From NCBI RefSeq assembly GCF_000423185.1, contig NZ_AUHM01000010.1, positions 62,001-126,000 of the forward strand: a stretch of DNA of 64,000 nt. Reading direction: 5' to 3'. Source of the stretch: Inquilinus limosus DSM 16000 (GTDB lineage: Bacteria; Pseudomonadota; Alphaproteobacteria; DSM-16000; Inquilinaceae). Below are positions 46,950 to 57,567 of this stretch, one piece after another; the stretch's first letter is position 1; every line of letters begins with the position of its first letter. The position numbers were made by a program, and so were the translations under genes. The notes under the pieces were generated by a model that was not told the origin of the DNA, ran no database searches, and saw only the letters and a program-made list of their open reading frames with translations.

Positions 46950-47455
46950 GACTGCGTGTGCGGAATGATGTTGACGCCGAAGCGGCAGGTGCCGGAGGGG
47001 GTGTCGGCGACCTCGTTGACGGTCAGGGAGACGCCTTCGATCGCGACCGAGCCTTTGGAAGCGATATAGTCCGCCAGCTCGGCCGGGGCCTCGATGGTGA
47101 AGCGGACGCTGTCGCCCTCCGGCCGGCGGTCGACGATGGTGCCGACGCCGTCGACATGGCCGTAGACCAGATGCCCGCCGATCTCGTCGCCGAGCTTGAG
47201 CGAGCGCTCGAGATTGACCTCGGTGCCGACCGCCCAGTCGCCCAGGGTGCTGCGCGACAGCGTCTCGGCCGAGGCCTCGACCGCATAGCGGCCCGGCCAG
47301 GTCTCGATCACGGTCAGGCAGACGCCGTTGTGCGCGACCGAGGCGCCGATCTCGATCGTCGCCGTGTCGTACGCCGTCTCGATGATATAGCGGGTATCGC
47401 CTCGCCGCTCGACCGCCGCGACGCGTCCCACATCGGTGATGATGCCGCTGAACAT
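46841..47455 (-). CDS. ribE: Riboflavin synthase, alpha subunit
   Basis: 204-aa enzyme with two lumazine-binding barrels: MFSGIITDVGRVAAVERRGD start, SVAHNGVCLTVIE, ASAETLSRSTLGDWAVGTEV, LGDEIGGHLVYGHVDGVGTI, then SVAIEGVSLTVNEV and [20 protein letters not shown] with [19 protein letters not shown] 47455 is the true family start; a 16-codon extension is artefactual. It is followed by ribB(X). Upstream, nrdR lies directly, without the usual ribD. Confidence 0.95.
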   Translation of the reverse strand: MFSGIITDVGRVAAVERRGDTRYIIETAYDTATIEIGASVAHNGVCLTVIETWPGRYAVEASAETLSRSTLGDWAVGTEVNLERSLKLGDEIGGHLVYGHVDGVGTIVDRRPEGDSVRFTIEAPAELADYIASKGSVAIEGVSLTVNEVADTPSGTCRFGVNIIPHTQSCTTFRSLSTARRVNLEIDMLARYTARLLRDRKTAG

Positions 47456-47480
47456 GGCGGGCACCCTATGACGAGTGCGG

Positions 47481-47502
47481 TGTGGTTTCCAGCGAAACCA
47501 CA
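47481..47502. repeat. 9-bp perfect inverted repeat upstream of ribE
   Basis: TGTGGTTTC and GAAACCACA with a 4-nt loop, 26 bp upstream of the ribE ATG. It could act as a hairpin in the leader or a terminator between nrdR and ribE. It shares the GTGGTT core with the larger palindrome upstream of nrdR. Confidence 0.6.
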
Positions 47503-47526
47503 TTGCGCGCGACGCAGCCCCTCCCT

Positions 47527-47604
47527 GTCAGAGGCGCTCGCCGCGCAGGCGGGTCAGAGGCGCTCGCCGCGGGGGCGGGTCAGGGGCGCTCGCCGCGAAG
47601 CTGG
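47527..47604. repeat. Three tandem 26-bp repeats spanning the end of nrdR
   Basis: The units begin GTCAGAGGCGCTCGCCGCG at 47527, 47553 and 47579 (the third with GTCAGGGG). Exact period is 26 bp. The third copy contains the nrdR C-terminal codons (…RGERP) and stop; the other two are noncoding copies after it. Because 26 is not a multiple of 3, expansion would not extend the protein. Confidence 0.85.
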
Positions 47605-48038
47605 TCCACGAAGTCGCTGAACGCGCCCGGCTCCTGGAAGTCGCGGTAGACCGACGCGTAGCGGATATAGGCCACCTTGTCGACGCCGCTCAGCGCCTTC
47701 ATCACCATCTCGCCGATCGCCTTGGACGGGATCTCGCTCTCGCCCGAGCTCTCGAGCTGGCGGACCAGCGAATTGACGATGCGCTCCAGCCGCTCGATGT
47801 CGATGTCGCGCTTGCGCAGGGCGATGCGCATCGAGCGCAGCAGCTTCTCGCGGTCGAAGGGCTCGCGCTGGCCGGTCGACTTGATCACGGTCAGCTCGCG
47901 CAGCTGGATCCGCTCGAAGGTGGTGAAGCGGGCGCCGCAGGCCGGGCAGAAGCGCCGCCGCCGGATGGCCGAATTGTCCTCGGTGGGACGGGAGTCCTTC
48001 ACCTGGGTGTCGTCGTGGCCACAGAACGGGCAGCGCAT
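47580..48038 (-). CDS. nrdR: Transcriptional repressor NrdR
   Basis: 152-aa regulator of ribonucleotide reductase genes. Zinc ribbon [20 protein letters not shown] with [20 protein letters not shown], then an ATP-cone domain ([19 protein letters not shown]). ATG 48038 has GGGGGAA upstream; a 21-codon extension upstream runs into the palindrome at 48054-48098 and is rejected. In alphaproteobacteria nrdR usually precedes ribD-ribE and follows glyA, as here except that ribD is missing. Confidence 0.95.
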   Translation of the reverse strand: MRCPFCGHDDTQVKDSRPTEDNSAIRRRRFCPACGARFTTFERIQLRELTVIKSTGQREPFDREKLLRSMRIALRKRDIDIERLERIVNSLVRQLESSGESEIPSKAIGEMVMKALSGVDKVAYIRYASVYRDFQEPGAFSDFVDQLRGERP

Positions 48039-48053
48039 CGGTTCCCCCGGAAA

Positions 48054-48098
48054 TGGTTCGCCCACAACGAATGGATACCATCCGTTGTGGGCGAACCA
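48054..48098. repeat. 45-bp near-perfect palindrome between glyA and nrdR
   Basis: Arms of 21 bp, TGGTTCGCCCACAACGAATGG and its reverse complement with one mismatch (given in two pieces: TGGTTCGCCCACAACG, AATGG), around a 3-nt loop ATA. It ends 15 bp before the nrdR ATG. It would form a very stable hairpin in the glyA-nrdR transcript. It is too large for a simple NrdR or LacI operator and lacks a T-run, so its role is unclear. Confidence 0.85.
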
Positions 48099-48145
48099 CA
48101 ATCTATCGCGTCATCGGCGGGCCGTTTCCGGCCCGCGGACGACTG

Positions 48146-49456
<1,311 letters not shown>

Positions 49457-49472
49457 GGGGCAGTCATCCTGG

Positions 49473-49925
49473 TCAGGCGGAGGGCACGTCGAGCTTGGCG
49501 ATGCGGTCGCCGTGCCGACCGCCTTCGTAGTCGGTGGACAGGAACACGGCAAGGCAATCGCGGGCGGTCTCGAAACCGATGATTCGGGCGCCAAGCGCGA
49601 GCACGTTGGCGTCGTTGTGCCGCCGGCACAGCCGGGCGGTGGTGACGTCGTGGCAAAGCGCCGCACGGATGCCGCGATGGCGGTTGGCCGCGATCGAGAT
49701 GCCGATGCCGGTGCCGCACACCAGGACGCCGCGCGCCGCCCGCCCGTCCCGGACCGCCTGCGCCACGGCGCGGCCGTAATCCGGATAGTCGACCCGGTCC
49801 GGGCTGTTGGTGCCGAGATCCAGCACCGCCAGCCCCTGCTCCTCGATGACCGACTTGAGCTGGTCCTTGAGGGCGTAGCCGGCGTGATCGGCGGCGATGG
49901 CGACAGTCTTCGTGGCGTCGGTCAT
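49473..49925 (-). CDS. rpiB: Ribose-5-phosphate isomerase B
   Basis: 150-aa isomerase of the pentose phosphate pathway. [20 protein letters not shown], the catalytic Cys in [20 protein letters not shown] and the nucleotide-like motif [18 protein letters not shown] are present. ATG 49925. It lies 16 bp upstream of glyA, as in many alphaproteobacteria. Confidence 0.95.
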   Translation of the reverse strand: MTDATKTVAIAADHAGYALKDQLKSVIEEQGLAVLDLGTNSPDRVDYPDYGRAVAQAVRDGRAARGVLVCGTGIGISIAANRHRGIRAALCHDVTTARLCRRHNDANVLALGARIIGFETARDCLAVFLSTDYEGGRHGDRIAKLDVPSA

Positions 49926-50142
49926 GGTGTTCCGGTCGGATGGGGTGCGGGCGACCTTCGCATATTTTGCGGTTGAGAGAGAGCCGTAACTTGGCCCAAT
50001 TTCTCTGCGCGAGCCCGGCCTCATCCCGCCGCAGCTTGCAGTTGCAGAATAGATGGCATTTTCCCATTGCCGTTGACACACGCGATATCAAATGCGACCT
50101 CGTTGTCGCTGTTGACGACACTAAAAGAAAAGGAATTGAACA

Positions 50143-50571
50143 ATGGAGGATGCAGCAAGCACGGGCGGACGAAGCAACGATAATCTGGTGCAGATGACCA
50201 CCCAGATCGTCACGTCCTATATTTCGCGCAACACCGTCCCGACCGATCAGCTCGGGGCGGTGATCCAGTCCATCCACGATGCGTTGCGGAACGTCGGGTC
50301 GGCACCGGCGGCCGCGGCGGCCGCGGCACCGGCGAAGCCGGCGGTGCCGATCCGGCGGTCGGTGCAGCCCGACTACATCGTGTGCCTTGAGGACGGCAAG
50401 AAGCTGAAGATGCTGAAGCGGCACCTGCGGACGACCTACAACATGTCGCCGGAGGAATACCGGGCCAAATGGGGCCTGGCGGCCGACTATCCCATGGTCG
50501 CGCCGAACTATGCCGAGCAGCGCTCCGCCTTCGCCAAGAAGATCGGCCTGGGCAAGGCCCGCCGCGGCTGA
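50143..50571 (+). CDS. mucR: MucR/Ros family transcriptional regulator
   Basis: 142-aa zinc-finger-like regulator. The C-terminal half has [40 protein letters not shown] and [20 protein letters not shown]. The second metal ligand is Asp rather than Cys (CxxD), the usual MucR variant. MucR proteins repress exopolysaccharide, motility and virulence genes and often themselves. The 217-bp upstream region is A/T-rich and holds TTGACA at 50073-50078, but no convincing -10 was found. AAGGA lies nine bases before the ATG. Confidence 0.92.
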   Translation: MEDAASTGGRSNDNLVQMTTQIVTSYISRNTVPTDQLGAVIQSIHDALRNVGSAPAAAAAAAPAKPAVPIRRSVQPDYIVCLEDGKKLKMLKRHLRTTYNMSPEEYRAKWGLAADYPMVAPNYAEQRSAFAKKIGLGKARRG

Positions 50572-50583
50572 TCGTCGGCACTG

Positions 50584-50645
50584 GGGGCCGGGGCGCCGGC
50601 AGCGTCAGCCCGCATGTCGGGCTGGGCTGGCGGCGCCCCGGCCCC
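50584..50645. terminator. Two-tier hairpin between mucR and gcdH
   Basis: Perfect 15-bp outer arms GGGGCCGGGGCGCCG / CGGCGCCCCGGCCCC (50584-50598, 50631-50645) enclose an inner 7-bp hairpin CAGCCCG / CGGGCTG (50606-50612, 50618-50624). No T-run follows. Probably ends mucR transcription, or acts as an insulator. Confidence 0.55.
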
Positions 50646-50689
50646 TGTGCTGTTATGCGCCACCCATTTGTGACAGTCCGGAGTTCGTC

Positions 50690-51904
<1,215 letters not shown>

Positions 51905-51934
51905 ACCGCCTCGCCGGTCGTTGCCGGATAAACG

Positions 51935-51962
51935 AAAGGCGCGTCCCTCGGGATGCGCCTTT
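51935..51962 (+). terminator. Rho-independent terminator after gcdH
   Basis: AAAGGCGC / GCGCCTTT stem plus a few inner pairs (GTCC/GGAT) and a C/T/C/G loop, then TTTTCG. Classical terminator 30 bp after the gcdH stop. Confidence 0.88.
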
Positions 51963-51986
51963 TTCGTGACCGGCCGGAGGGCGGCC

Positions 51987-52463
51987 TCAGGCCGCGCTGG
52001 TCACCGGCTGGTCGGTGGTATAGGCGAGGTTGCCGGACCAGAAGCCTTCGAGCCGCCGCAGCGTCGCGTTCAGCGTCTCGACGTCTCCGACCCGCAGCCC
52101 GGTGCCCTCCAGCGCGTCCGCCTGGCGGCTGAACATCGTCTCCAGCTTGGCCCGCAGCGCCTGACCCTTGCTGGTCAGCCGGACCCGTGTGGAGCGCCGG
52201 TCGTGCTGCGACCGCTCCTGCGTCAAGTAGCCGTTCTCGACCATCTTCTTGACGTTGTACGAGACGTTCGAGCCCAGATAGTAGCCACGGGCGGTCAATT
52301 CGCCGATGGTCAGCTCGTCCATGCCGATATTGTACAGAATCAAACTCTGGACGTTGTTGATGTCTTGGACGCCAAAACGGTCCAGCTCCACCTTTACCAC
52401 ATCCAGGAAGCAGCGATGGAGCCGCTCGATCAGCGCGGTCATGCGGTAATAGGGATGATGCAT
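51987..52463 (-). CDS. ldtR: MarR family regulator, LdtR-like
   Basis: 158-aa winged-helix protein. MHHPYYRMTALIERLHRCFL, DVVKVELDRFGVQDINNVQS, LILYNIGMDELTIGELTARG, YYLGSNVSYNVKKMVENGYL, TQERSQHDRRSTRVRLTSKG. The LYNIG and SNVSYNVKKM pieces are those of the alphaproteobacterial LdtR group, which in Liberibacter controls an L,D-transpeptidase gene. GGAGGTCTGA lies before the ATG. Its target here is unknown; the long upstream gap may contain operators. Confidence 0.82.
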   Translation of the reverse strand: MHHPYYRMTALIERLHRCFLDVVKVELDRFGVQDINNVQSLILYNIGMDELTIGELTARGYYLGSNVSYNVKKMVENGYLTQERSQHDRRSTRVRLTSKGQALRAKLETMFSRQADALEGTGLRVGDVETLNATLRRLEGFWSGNLAYTTDQPVTSAA

Positions 52464-52798
52464 TCAGACCTCCGACCCACTGGCACTTTTGTACTATCTA
52501 GACCGCCGTTCTACCACTGAGAAAGCCACTTTAGACAAAATCATCCAAAACGAAAGTGTTGTGAGCAGGACAGGTGTTCACTGCAATTTGCACCGCATTC
52601 AGGACGAATTCGCGCTAGATCGATGCTTTCGGTTGCCACAAAAGACATTTTTGATCCTCTCGCCCAGACTTATCAACCCTTTGCGTGCAATGGCCGGTCC
52701 CTTTGCGCGGTGGCGCGTGGCGGGCCGCCGCACCTGGTTGTTTCCCGCCGCGGCTCCGTCCTAAAGTTCGGCCGCCTTCCAGGAATATCGAGAGTCCC
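52464..52798. other. 335-bp intergenic region between ldtR and hemB
   Basis: No credible gene. The stretch is A/T-richer than neighbours near 52490-52680. It contains a short inverted repeat CACTTT / AAAGTG (52527-52532, 52553-52558) and a sequence that resembles a tRNA D-arm but lacks the other arms. It must contain the ldtR promoter (minus) and the hemB promoter (plus). No riboswitch recognised. Confidence 0.55.
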
Positions 52799-53800
52799 AT
52801 GTCCCGCCTGCCCTTCCCCGGTTCCTACCCGACCACGCGGATGCGACGCCTGCGCACCGACGGCTGGATTCGCGAGCTGGTGGCGGAGACCCGGCTCTCG
52901 CCGTCGGACCTGATCTGGCCGATCTTCGTGGTCGAGGGCGACCGCCGGCAGCCGGTCGAATCGCTGCCGGGGGTTGAGCGCCACGATCTCGCCGGCGCCG
53001 TCGAGGCCTGCCGCCGCGCCCGCGGGCTCGGCATCCCCGCGGTCGCGCTGTTCCCGATGATCGACCGCGCCCTGCGCAGCGAGGACGGGGCCGAGGCCTG
53101 CCGCGCCGGCAACCTGGTGTGCCGCGCCATCGCCGCGATCAAGGCGGCGGTGCCCGATCTCGGCGTCGTCGTCGACGTCGCCCTCGACCCCTTCACCAGC
53201 CACGGCCATGACGGGCTGATCCGCGACGGCCGCATCCTGAACGACGAGACGATCGAGATCCTGGTCCGGCAGGCGCTGGTCCAGGCCGAGGCCGGGGCCG
53301 ACATCGTGGCGCCGTCGGACATGATGGACGGGCGCATCGGAGCGATCCGAGCGGCCCTGGACGGCGCCGGGCGGCAGGACGTCAAGATCATGGCCTATGC
53401 GGCGAAATACGCCTCGGCCTTCTACGGCCCGTTCCGCGACGCGGTCGGGTCGACCGGCGTGCTGATCGGCGACAAGAAGACCTATCAGATGAACCCGGCC
53501 AACAGCGACGAGGCTCTCCGCGAGGTCGAGTTGGACCTGCGCGAAGGCGCCGACATGGTGATGGTGAAGCCGGGCCTGCCCTATCTCGACATCATCCGCC
53601 GGGTGCGCGACGGCTTCGGCGTGCCGACCTTCGCCTATCAGGTCAGCGGCGAATACGCGATGCTGAAGGCGGCGGCGCAGAACGGCTGGCTGGACTACGA
53701 GAAGGCGCTGATCGAGGTGCTGACCGCGTTCAAGCGCGCCGGAACTGCCGGAGTCCTGACCTATGGCGCCATCGAAGCGGCGGAGCTGATCGGCCGCTGA
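52799..53800 (+). CDS. hemB: Porphobilinogen synthase (delta-aminolevulinic acid dehydratase)
   Basis: 333-aa haem pathway enzyme. Active-site lysines lie in KIMAYAAKYASAFYGPFRDA and MVMVKPGLPYLDIIRRV. The metal-binding loop reads VDVALDPFTSHGHDGLI, lacking the zinc cysteines, so it is the magnesium-dependent form usual in alphaproteobacteria. ATG 52799 (MSRLPFPGSYPTTRMRRLR) agrees with the family. Confidence 0.96.
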   Translation: MSRLPFPGSYPTTRMRRLRTDGWIRELVAETRLSPSDLIWPIFVVEGDRRQPVESLPGVERHDLAGAVEACRRARGLGIPAVALFPMIDRALRSEDGAEACRAGNLVCRAIAAIKAAVPDLGVVVDVALDPFTSHGHDGLIRDGRILNDETIEILVRQALVQAEAGADIVAPSDMMDGRIGAIRAALDGAGRQDVKIMAYAAKYASAFYGPFRDAVGSTGVLIGDKKTYQMNPANSDEALREVELDLREGADMVMVKPGLPYLDIIRRVRDGFGVPTFAYQVSGEYAMLKAAAQNGWLDYEKALIEVLTAFKRAGTAGVLTYGAIEAAELIGR

Positions 53801-53868
53801 GGACCAGCGTCCCAACAACAAAGGATTTTGCCTCGGCTCGATCCGCTGTTATGTGCAGCCCCCCGACC

Positions 53869-53890
53869 GGCCGGGGATGATTCCCCGGCC
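53869..53890. other. Leader hairpin before the alanine symporter gene
   Basis: Perfect 8-bp stem GGCCGGGG / CCCCGGCC with a 6-nt loop, 28 bp before the symporter ATG. It may end hemB transcripts or control the symporter. It does not match the glycine riboswitch that precedes some related symporters. Confidence 0.45.
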
Positions 53891-53918
53891 CAATCACGCG
53901 GAAGGGGGAAACAAGCCT

Positions 53919-55346
53919 ATGGGTGTGCTCGAGTCCATCGTCGATGTCGGCAACGACATCGTCTGGGGCCATGTCCTGATCTATCTTCTGATCGCCACCG
54001 GCCTGTTCTTCACGCTCCGGTCCGGCTTCATCCAGTTCCGGCTGTTCGGCCCGAGCTTGGCCACGATGCTGGGCAGCCGGCGCCACCGCAGCCCCGGCGA
54101 CATCTCGCCGTTCCAGGCCTTCGCGACCGGCCTCGCCAGCCGGGTCGGAACCGGCAACATCGCCGGCGTCGCCATCGCCATCACCGCCGGCGGGCCGGGC
54201 GCGGTGTTCTGGATGTGGGCGACGGCGCTGCTGGGCATGTCCAGCGCCTTCGCCGAATCGACGCTGGCGCAGCTGTTCAAAGTCAACCATCGCGACGACA
54301 CCTTCCGCGGCGGCCCGGCCTATTACATCGAGCGCGGCCTCGGCCAGCGCTGGCTGGGCATCGTCTTCGCCCTCCTGCTGATCCTGACCTTCGGCCTGGT
54401 GTTCAACGCCGTGCAGGCCAATTCGATCGTGGCCGCGATCGCCGGCGCTGCGGGAGACGGCGCCGTGTCGCCGGAATGGATCGGCCTGGTGCTGGTCGTC
54501 ATCACCGCGCCGATCATCTTCGGCGGCGTTCGTTCCGTCGCCCGGGTGGCGGAGCTGATGGTGCCGGTGATGGCCGGTCTCTACCTCCTGATGGCGCTGT
54601 ACATCACCGTCGCCAACATCGGCGTGCTGCCCGAGGTCGTCGCGACCATCTTCAAGAGCGCCTTCGGCCTGCAGCAGGCGGCGGGCGGTTTCGCCGGCTA
54701 TGCGGTGTCGCAGGCCATGATGCAGGGCATCCGGCGCGGCCTGTTCTCGAACGAGGCTGGCATGGGCTCGGCCCCGAACGCCGCGGCCACGGCGACCACC
54801 CGGCATCCGGCGACGCAGGGGCTGATGCAGATGCTGGGCGTCTTCATCGACACCATCATCGTCTGCAGTTGCACCGCCGCGATTATCCTGCTGTCCGGCG
54901 TCTATCAGCCCGGCAACGGCATGGGCGGAGTGCAGCTGACCCAGGCCGCCATCGTCTCGCAGGTCGGCGACTGGGGCAGCGTGTTCCTGGCCGTCGCGAT
55001 GTTCCTGTTCGCCTACTCCTCGATCATCGGCAACTACGCCTATGCCGAGGGCAATGTCGAATTCATCCGCAACAGCCGCCCGGTGCTGCTGGTGTTCCGG
55101 CTGGCCGTGCTGGCGATGGTGTTCTTCGGCTCGGTGCAGGAGGTCAAGCTGGTCTGGAACATGGCCGACCTCAGCATGGGCCTGATGGCGATCGTCAACC
55201 TGGTGGCGATCCTGCTGCTGTCGCGCTGGGTCTTCGTGCTGGCGAAGGACTATCGCGGCCAGCTGCGCCTCGGCGCCGCCGAGCCGGTCTTCGACCGCAA
55301 ATCCTACCCCGAGCTGGATCGCCGGCTGCCGCGGGACGTCTGGTAG
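53919..55346 (+). CDS. Sodium:alanine symporter family protein
   Basis: 475-aa AGCS-family membrane carrier with about 11 helices. Signature SPFQAFATGLASRVGTGNIA GVAIAITAGGPGAVFWMW (in pieces) and the GxGSAPNAAATA segment at EAGMGSAPNAAATATTRHPA, then IDTIIVCSCTAAIILLSGVY. It imports alanine, glycine or similar amino acids with sodium. ATG 53919 begins MGVLESIVDVGNDIVWGHV, and GAAGGGGGAAAC precedes it. Substrate specificity is unknown. Confidence 0.92.
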   Translation: MGVLESIVDVGNDIVWGHVLIYLLIATGLFFTLRSGFIQFRLFGPSLATMLGSRRHRSPGDISPFQAFATGLASRVGTGNIAGVAIAITAGGPGAVFWMWATALLGMSSAFAESTLAQLFKVNHRDDTFRGGPAYYIERGLGQRWLGIVFALLLILTFGLVFNAVQANSIVAAIAGAAGDGAVSPEWIGLVLVVITAPIIFGGVRSVARVAELMVPVMAGLYLLMALYITVANIGVLPEVVATIFKSAFGLQQAAGGFAGYAVSQAMMQGIRRGLFSNEAGMGSAPNAAATATTRHPATQGLMQMLGVFIDTIIVCSCTAAIILLSGVYQPGNGMGGVQLTQAAIVSQVGDWGSVFLAVAMFLFAYSSIIGNYAYAEGNVEFIRNSRPVLLVFRLAVLAMVFFGSVQEVKLVWNMADLSMGLMAIVNLVAILLLSRWVFVLAKDYRGQLRLGAAEPVFDRKSYPELDRRLPRDVW

Positions 55347-55347
55347 G

Positions 55348-56193
55348 CTAACCGGCCAGCCAGTCCCGGATCGGTGCGATCTGCCCCGGCGCCATCAGCG
55401 CCGGGGCGTGGCCGCAGCCGGCGACGGTGATCAGCACCGTGTCCGGCCGCGCCGCCATGCGTTCGGCCGTCGCCGCGGTCAGCAGGTCCGATTCCGCGCC
55501 GCGGACCACCAGCACCGGGCAGCGGATCTGGTCCCAGACCATCCACAGGTCGACATCCGCGATCGGGCCGGCGAAGGCGGCGGCGATGCCGGGGTCGTAG
55601 GCCAGGCCCAGCGTCCCGTCGTTGCGCCGCCGGGCGCTGTGGGTGGCGAGGTGCCGCCACTGGGCGTCGGTCAGGGGCCCGAAGGGCGCGTGCACGCGCC
55701 GCAGATAGGCCTCCAGCCCGTCGATGTCGGCGAAGACCGGGTCCTGCCCGACATAGGAACCGATGCGCTGCAGCGCCGCCTGCGGTATGAACGGGCCGAC
55801 ATCGTTCAGCACCAGCCGCCGGATCGGCGTGTTCGGCTGGGCCGCCAGCATCATGCCGATCAGCCCGCCCATCGAGGTGCCGACCCAGTCGACCGCCGGG
55901 ACGTCGAGCCGGGCGATCAGCGCCGCCGCGTCGGCGAGGTATTGCGGATAGCCGTAGAGGGCGGGGTTGGCGAGCCAGCCGCTGCGGCCGCGGCCGACCA
56001 CGTCCGGGCAGATGACGGCGCGGCCGGACCAGGCGAGATCCGCGGCCAGCGCGTCGAAGTCCCGGCCGTTGCGGGTCAGCCCGTGCACACACAGCACCGG
56101 CGGCTGCGAGCGGTCATGGCCCCAGGCGGCATAGGCCAGGCGGTGGAAGCCGCCGAGGCCGAGACCGAGGAAGTAATGCTCGACCGGCTCCAT
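55348..56193 (-). CDS. Alpha/beta hydrolase
   Basis: 281-aa alpha/beta-hydrolase-fold enzyme. Oxyanion and start motif PPVLCVHGLTRNGRDFDAL, nucleophile Ser in VDWVGTSMGGLIGMML, acidic residue near RCPVLVVRGAESDLL, catalytic His in VAGCGHAPALMAPGQ. It follows the decarboxylase by one base (TGA-G-ATG), so the two are cotranscribed and coupled. Substrate unknown; esterase or amide hydrolase. Confidence 0.88.
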   Translation of the reverse strand: MEPVEHYFLGLGLGGFHRLAYAAWGHDRSQPPVLCVHGLTRNGRDFDALAADLAWSGRAVICPDVVGRGRSGWLANPALYGYPQYLADAAALIARLDVPAVDWVGTSMGGLIGMMLAAQPNTPIRRLVLNDVGPFIPQAALQRIGSYVGQDPVFADIDGLEAYLRRVHAPFGPLTDAQWRHLATHSARRRNDGTLGLAYDPGIAAAFAGPIADVDLWMVWDQIRCPVLVVRGAESDLLTAATAERMAARPDTVLITVAGCGHAPALMAPGQIAPIRDWLAG

Positions 56194-56194
56194 C

Positions 56195-57349
56195 TCACGC
56201 CGCCCGGGCGCTGGCCGGGCGCAGGGCGCGGTCATCGACGGCGACGAAGCGCCGGGCCTCGAAGCCGTTGAACCGGGTCTGCAGCACGTTGGAATAGGCG
56301 CCGATCTGGCCGAACTCGATCCAGTCGCCCTCGCGCACATCCTCCGGCAGCAGCGAGGTTCCGGGCAGGCTGTCGTAGCTGTCGCAGGTCGGGCCGAACA
56401 GGGCGAAGCCGGCCGGCCGCCCCCCGGCCCCGCCCGGCCGCAGCAGCCGGACCGGATAGACGGTGCCGAACAGCTTCATGTCGGCCAGGCTGCCATAGGC
56501 GCCGTCGTTGAGATACAGGCGGTGGCCGCGCCGGAACTCGACCTTCACCACCAGCGAACAGGCCTCGGCCACCAGCGCCCGCCCCGGCTCGCAGAACACC
56601 GTGCGGCCGGAATCGGCCGGCAGCCGGGCCAGGCCGGCACGGATCGCGGCGACGAAGGCGGAGAGCGGCGGCGGCTCGGTGTCGACATAGGCGGCGGGGA
56701 AGCCGCCGCCGACATCGATCACCGGCACCGGCACTCCGGCCTGGGCGAGGACGCCGGCGCAGATCTCGAGCGCGCGCTCATAGACCACCGGATCCAGGCA
56801 TTGCGAGCCGACATGGAAGGTCAGGCCGGCGCGGTTGCCGGTGGCGGCGATCCGGCGCAGCAGCGCCGGCGCGGCTTCGACCTCCGCCCCGAACTTGCCG
56901 CTGAGGTCGCAGACGACCGAATCGAAGCGGGGCATGGCGACGCGCAGCACCAGGGTCAGGTCGCGCGCCCCGCCGGTGACCGCGAGGATCTTGTCCAGCT
57001 CCTCCTCATGGTCGAGGGCGAAGGTGCGGACGCCGTGGCGGTGATAGGCCAGTTCCACCGCCTGTCGGTTCTTCACCGGGTGCATGTAGTGCGAGACCGC
57101 GCCGGGCAGCAGGGACGCGGCCACGATCTCGCTGAGCGAGGCGACGTCGAAATGGCGCACGCCCCCGGCATGCAGCCCGGCCAGCACCTCCGGATGGTCG
57201 TTGCACTTGACCGCGTACATCACGGTGCCGGGGAATTGCCGCAGGAACTGCGCCGCCGAGTCCCGCAGCACTTGCGGCCGCAGGCAGTAGACCGGCTCCT
57301 CGGGGCGGAGGGCGGTGACCATGGCGAGGGCGTCGGCGAAGGACTCCAT
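56195..57349 (-). CDS. Ornithine/lysine decarboxylase (fold type III, PLP)
   Basis: 384-aa PLP-dependent decarboxylase of the eukaryotic-type ODC group. Schiff-base Lys in VMYAVKCNDHPEVLAGL, GLTFHVGSQCLDPVVY, VIDVGGGFPAAYVDTEP, EPGRALVAEACSLVVKVEFR, the catalytic Cys in LFGPTCDSYDSLPGTSLLP. It makes putrescine from ornithine, or cadaverine from lysine; the family includes both. ATG 57349 (MESFADALAMVTAL) fits. It forms an operon with the hydrolase. Confidence 0.88.
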   Translation of the reverse strand: MESFADALAMVTALRPEEPVYCLRPQVLRDSAAQFLRQFPGTVMYAVKCNDHPEVLAGLHAGGVRHFDVASLSEIVAASLLPGAVSHYMHPVKNRQAVELAYHRHGVRTFALDHEEELDKILAVTGGARDLTLVLRVAMPRFDSVVCDLSGKFGAEVEAAPALLRRIAATGNRAGLTFHVGSQCLDPVVYERALEICAGVLAQAGVPVPVIDVGGGFPAAYVDTEPPPLSAFVAAIRAGLARLPADSGRTVFCEPGRALVAEACSLVVKVEFRRGHRLYLNDGAYGSLADMKLFGTVYPVRLLRPGGAGGRPAGFALFGPTCDSYDSLPGTSLLPEDVREGDWIEFGQIGAYSNVLQTRFNGFEARRFVAVDDRALRPASARAA

Positions 57350-57567
57350 CGATCGCTCCAGGCTCGAGCCGCCACCGGAGACGCGGCACCATCTCATCAT
57401 CGCGGCAGAGCCAGCCGCTTGGCTAGCCCCCCACGCAACTAGACCGAAGCGCGCGCGACATCGCGGTTCGCCCCCCCTGCGCCTCCATGGCGCCTCGCTT
57501 CGGATTGGACAGATTATTATAACAGCACCGCCGCGGGCCAACCCGGCACGGCATGGAGACACGACCG

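Noticed and set aside
47527-47604. Three 26-bp repeats as a CRISPR array
   Set aside because: The copies are directly adjacent, with no unique spacers between them, and one copy is coding (end of nrdR). No cas genes are present.
52506-52522. Sequence resembling a tRNA D-arm on the minus strand (TCTCAGTGGTAGAACGG)
   Set aside because: There is no matching acceptor stem, anticodon arm or T-arm with GGTTC-type sequence around it, so it is not a tRNA gene. It is most likely chance or a decayed remnant.
52489-52764. 91-aa open frame in the ldtR-hemB gap
   Set aside because: No ribosome binding site, composition changes halfway, no recognisable domain, and it would cover the region where both flanking promoters must lie.
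53801-53918. Glycine riboswitch before the Na+/alanine symporter
   Set aside because: The leader holds only one simple GC hairpin and none of the conserved glycine aptamer segments. Likewise no FMN element before ribE and no TPP element before thiL were seen.
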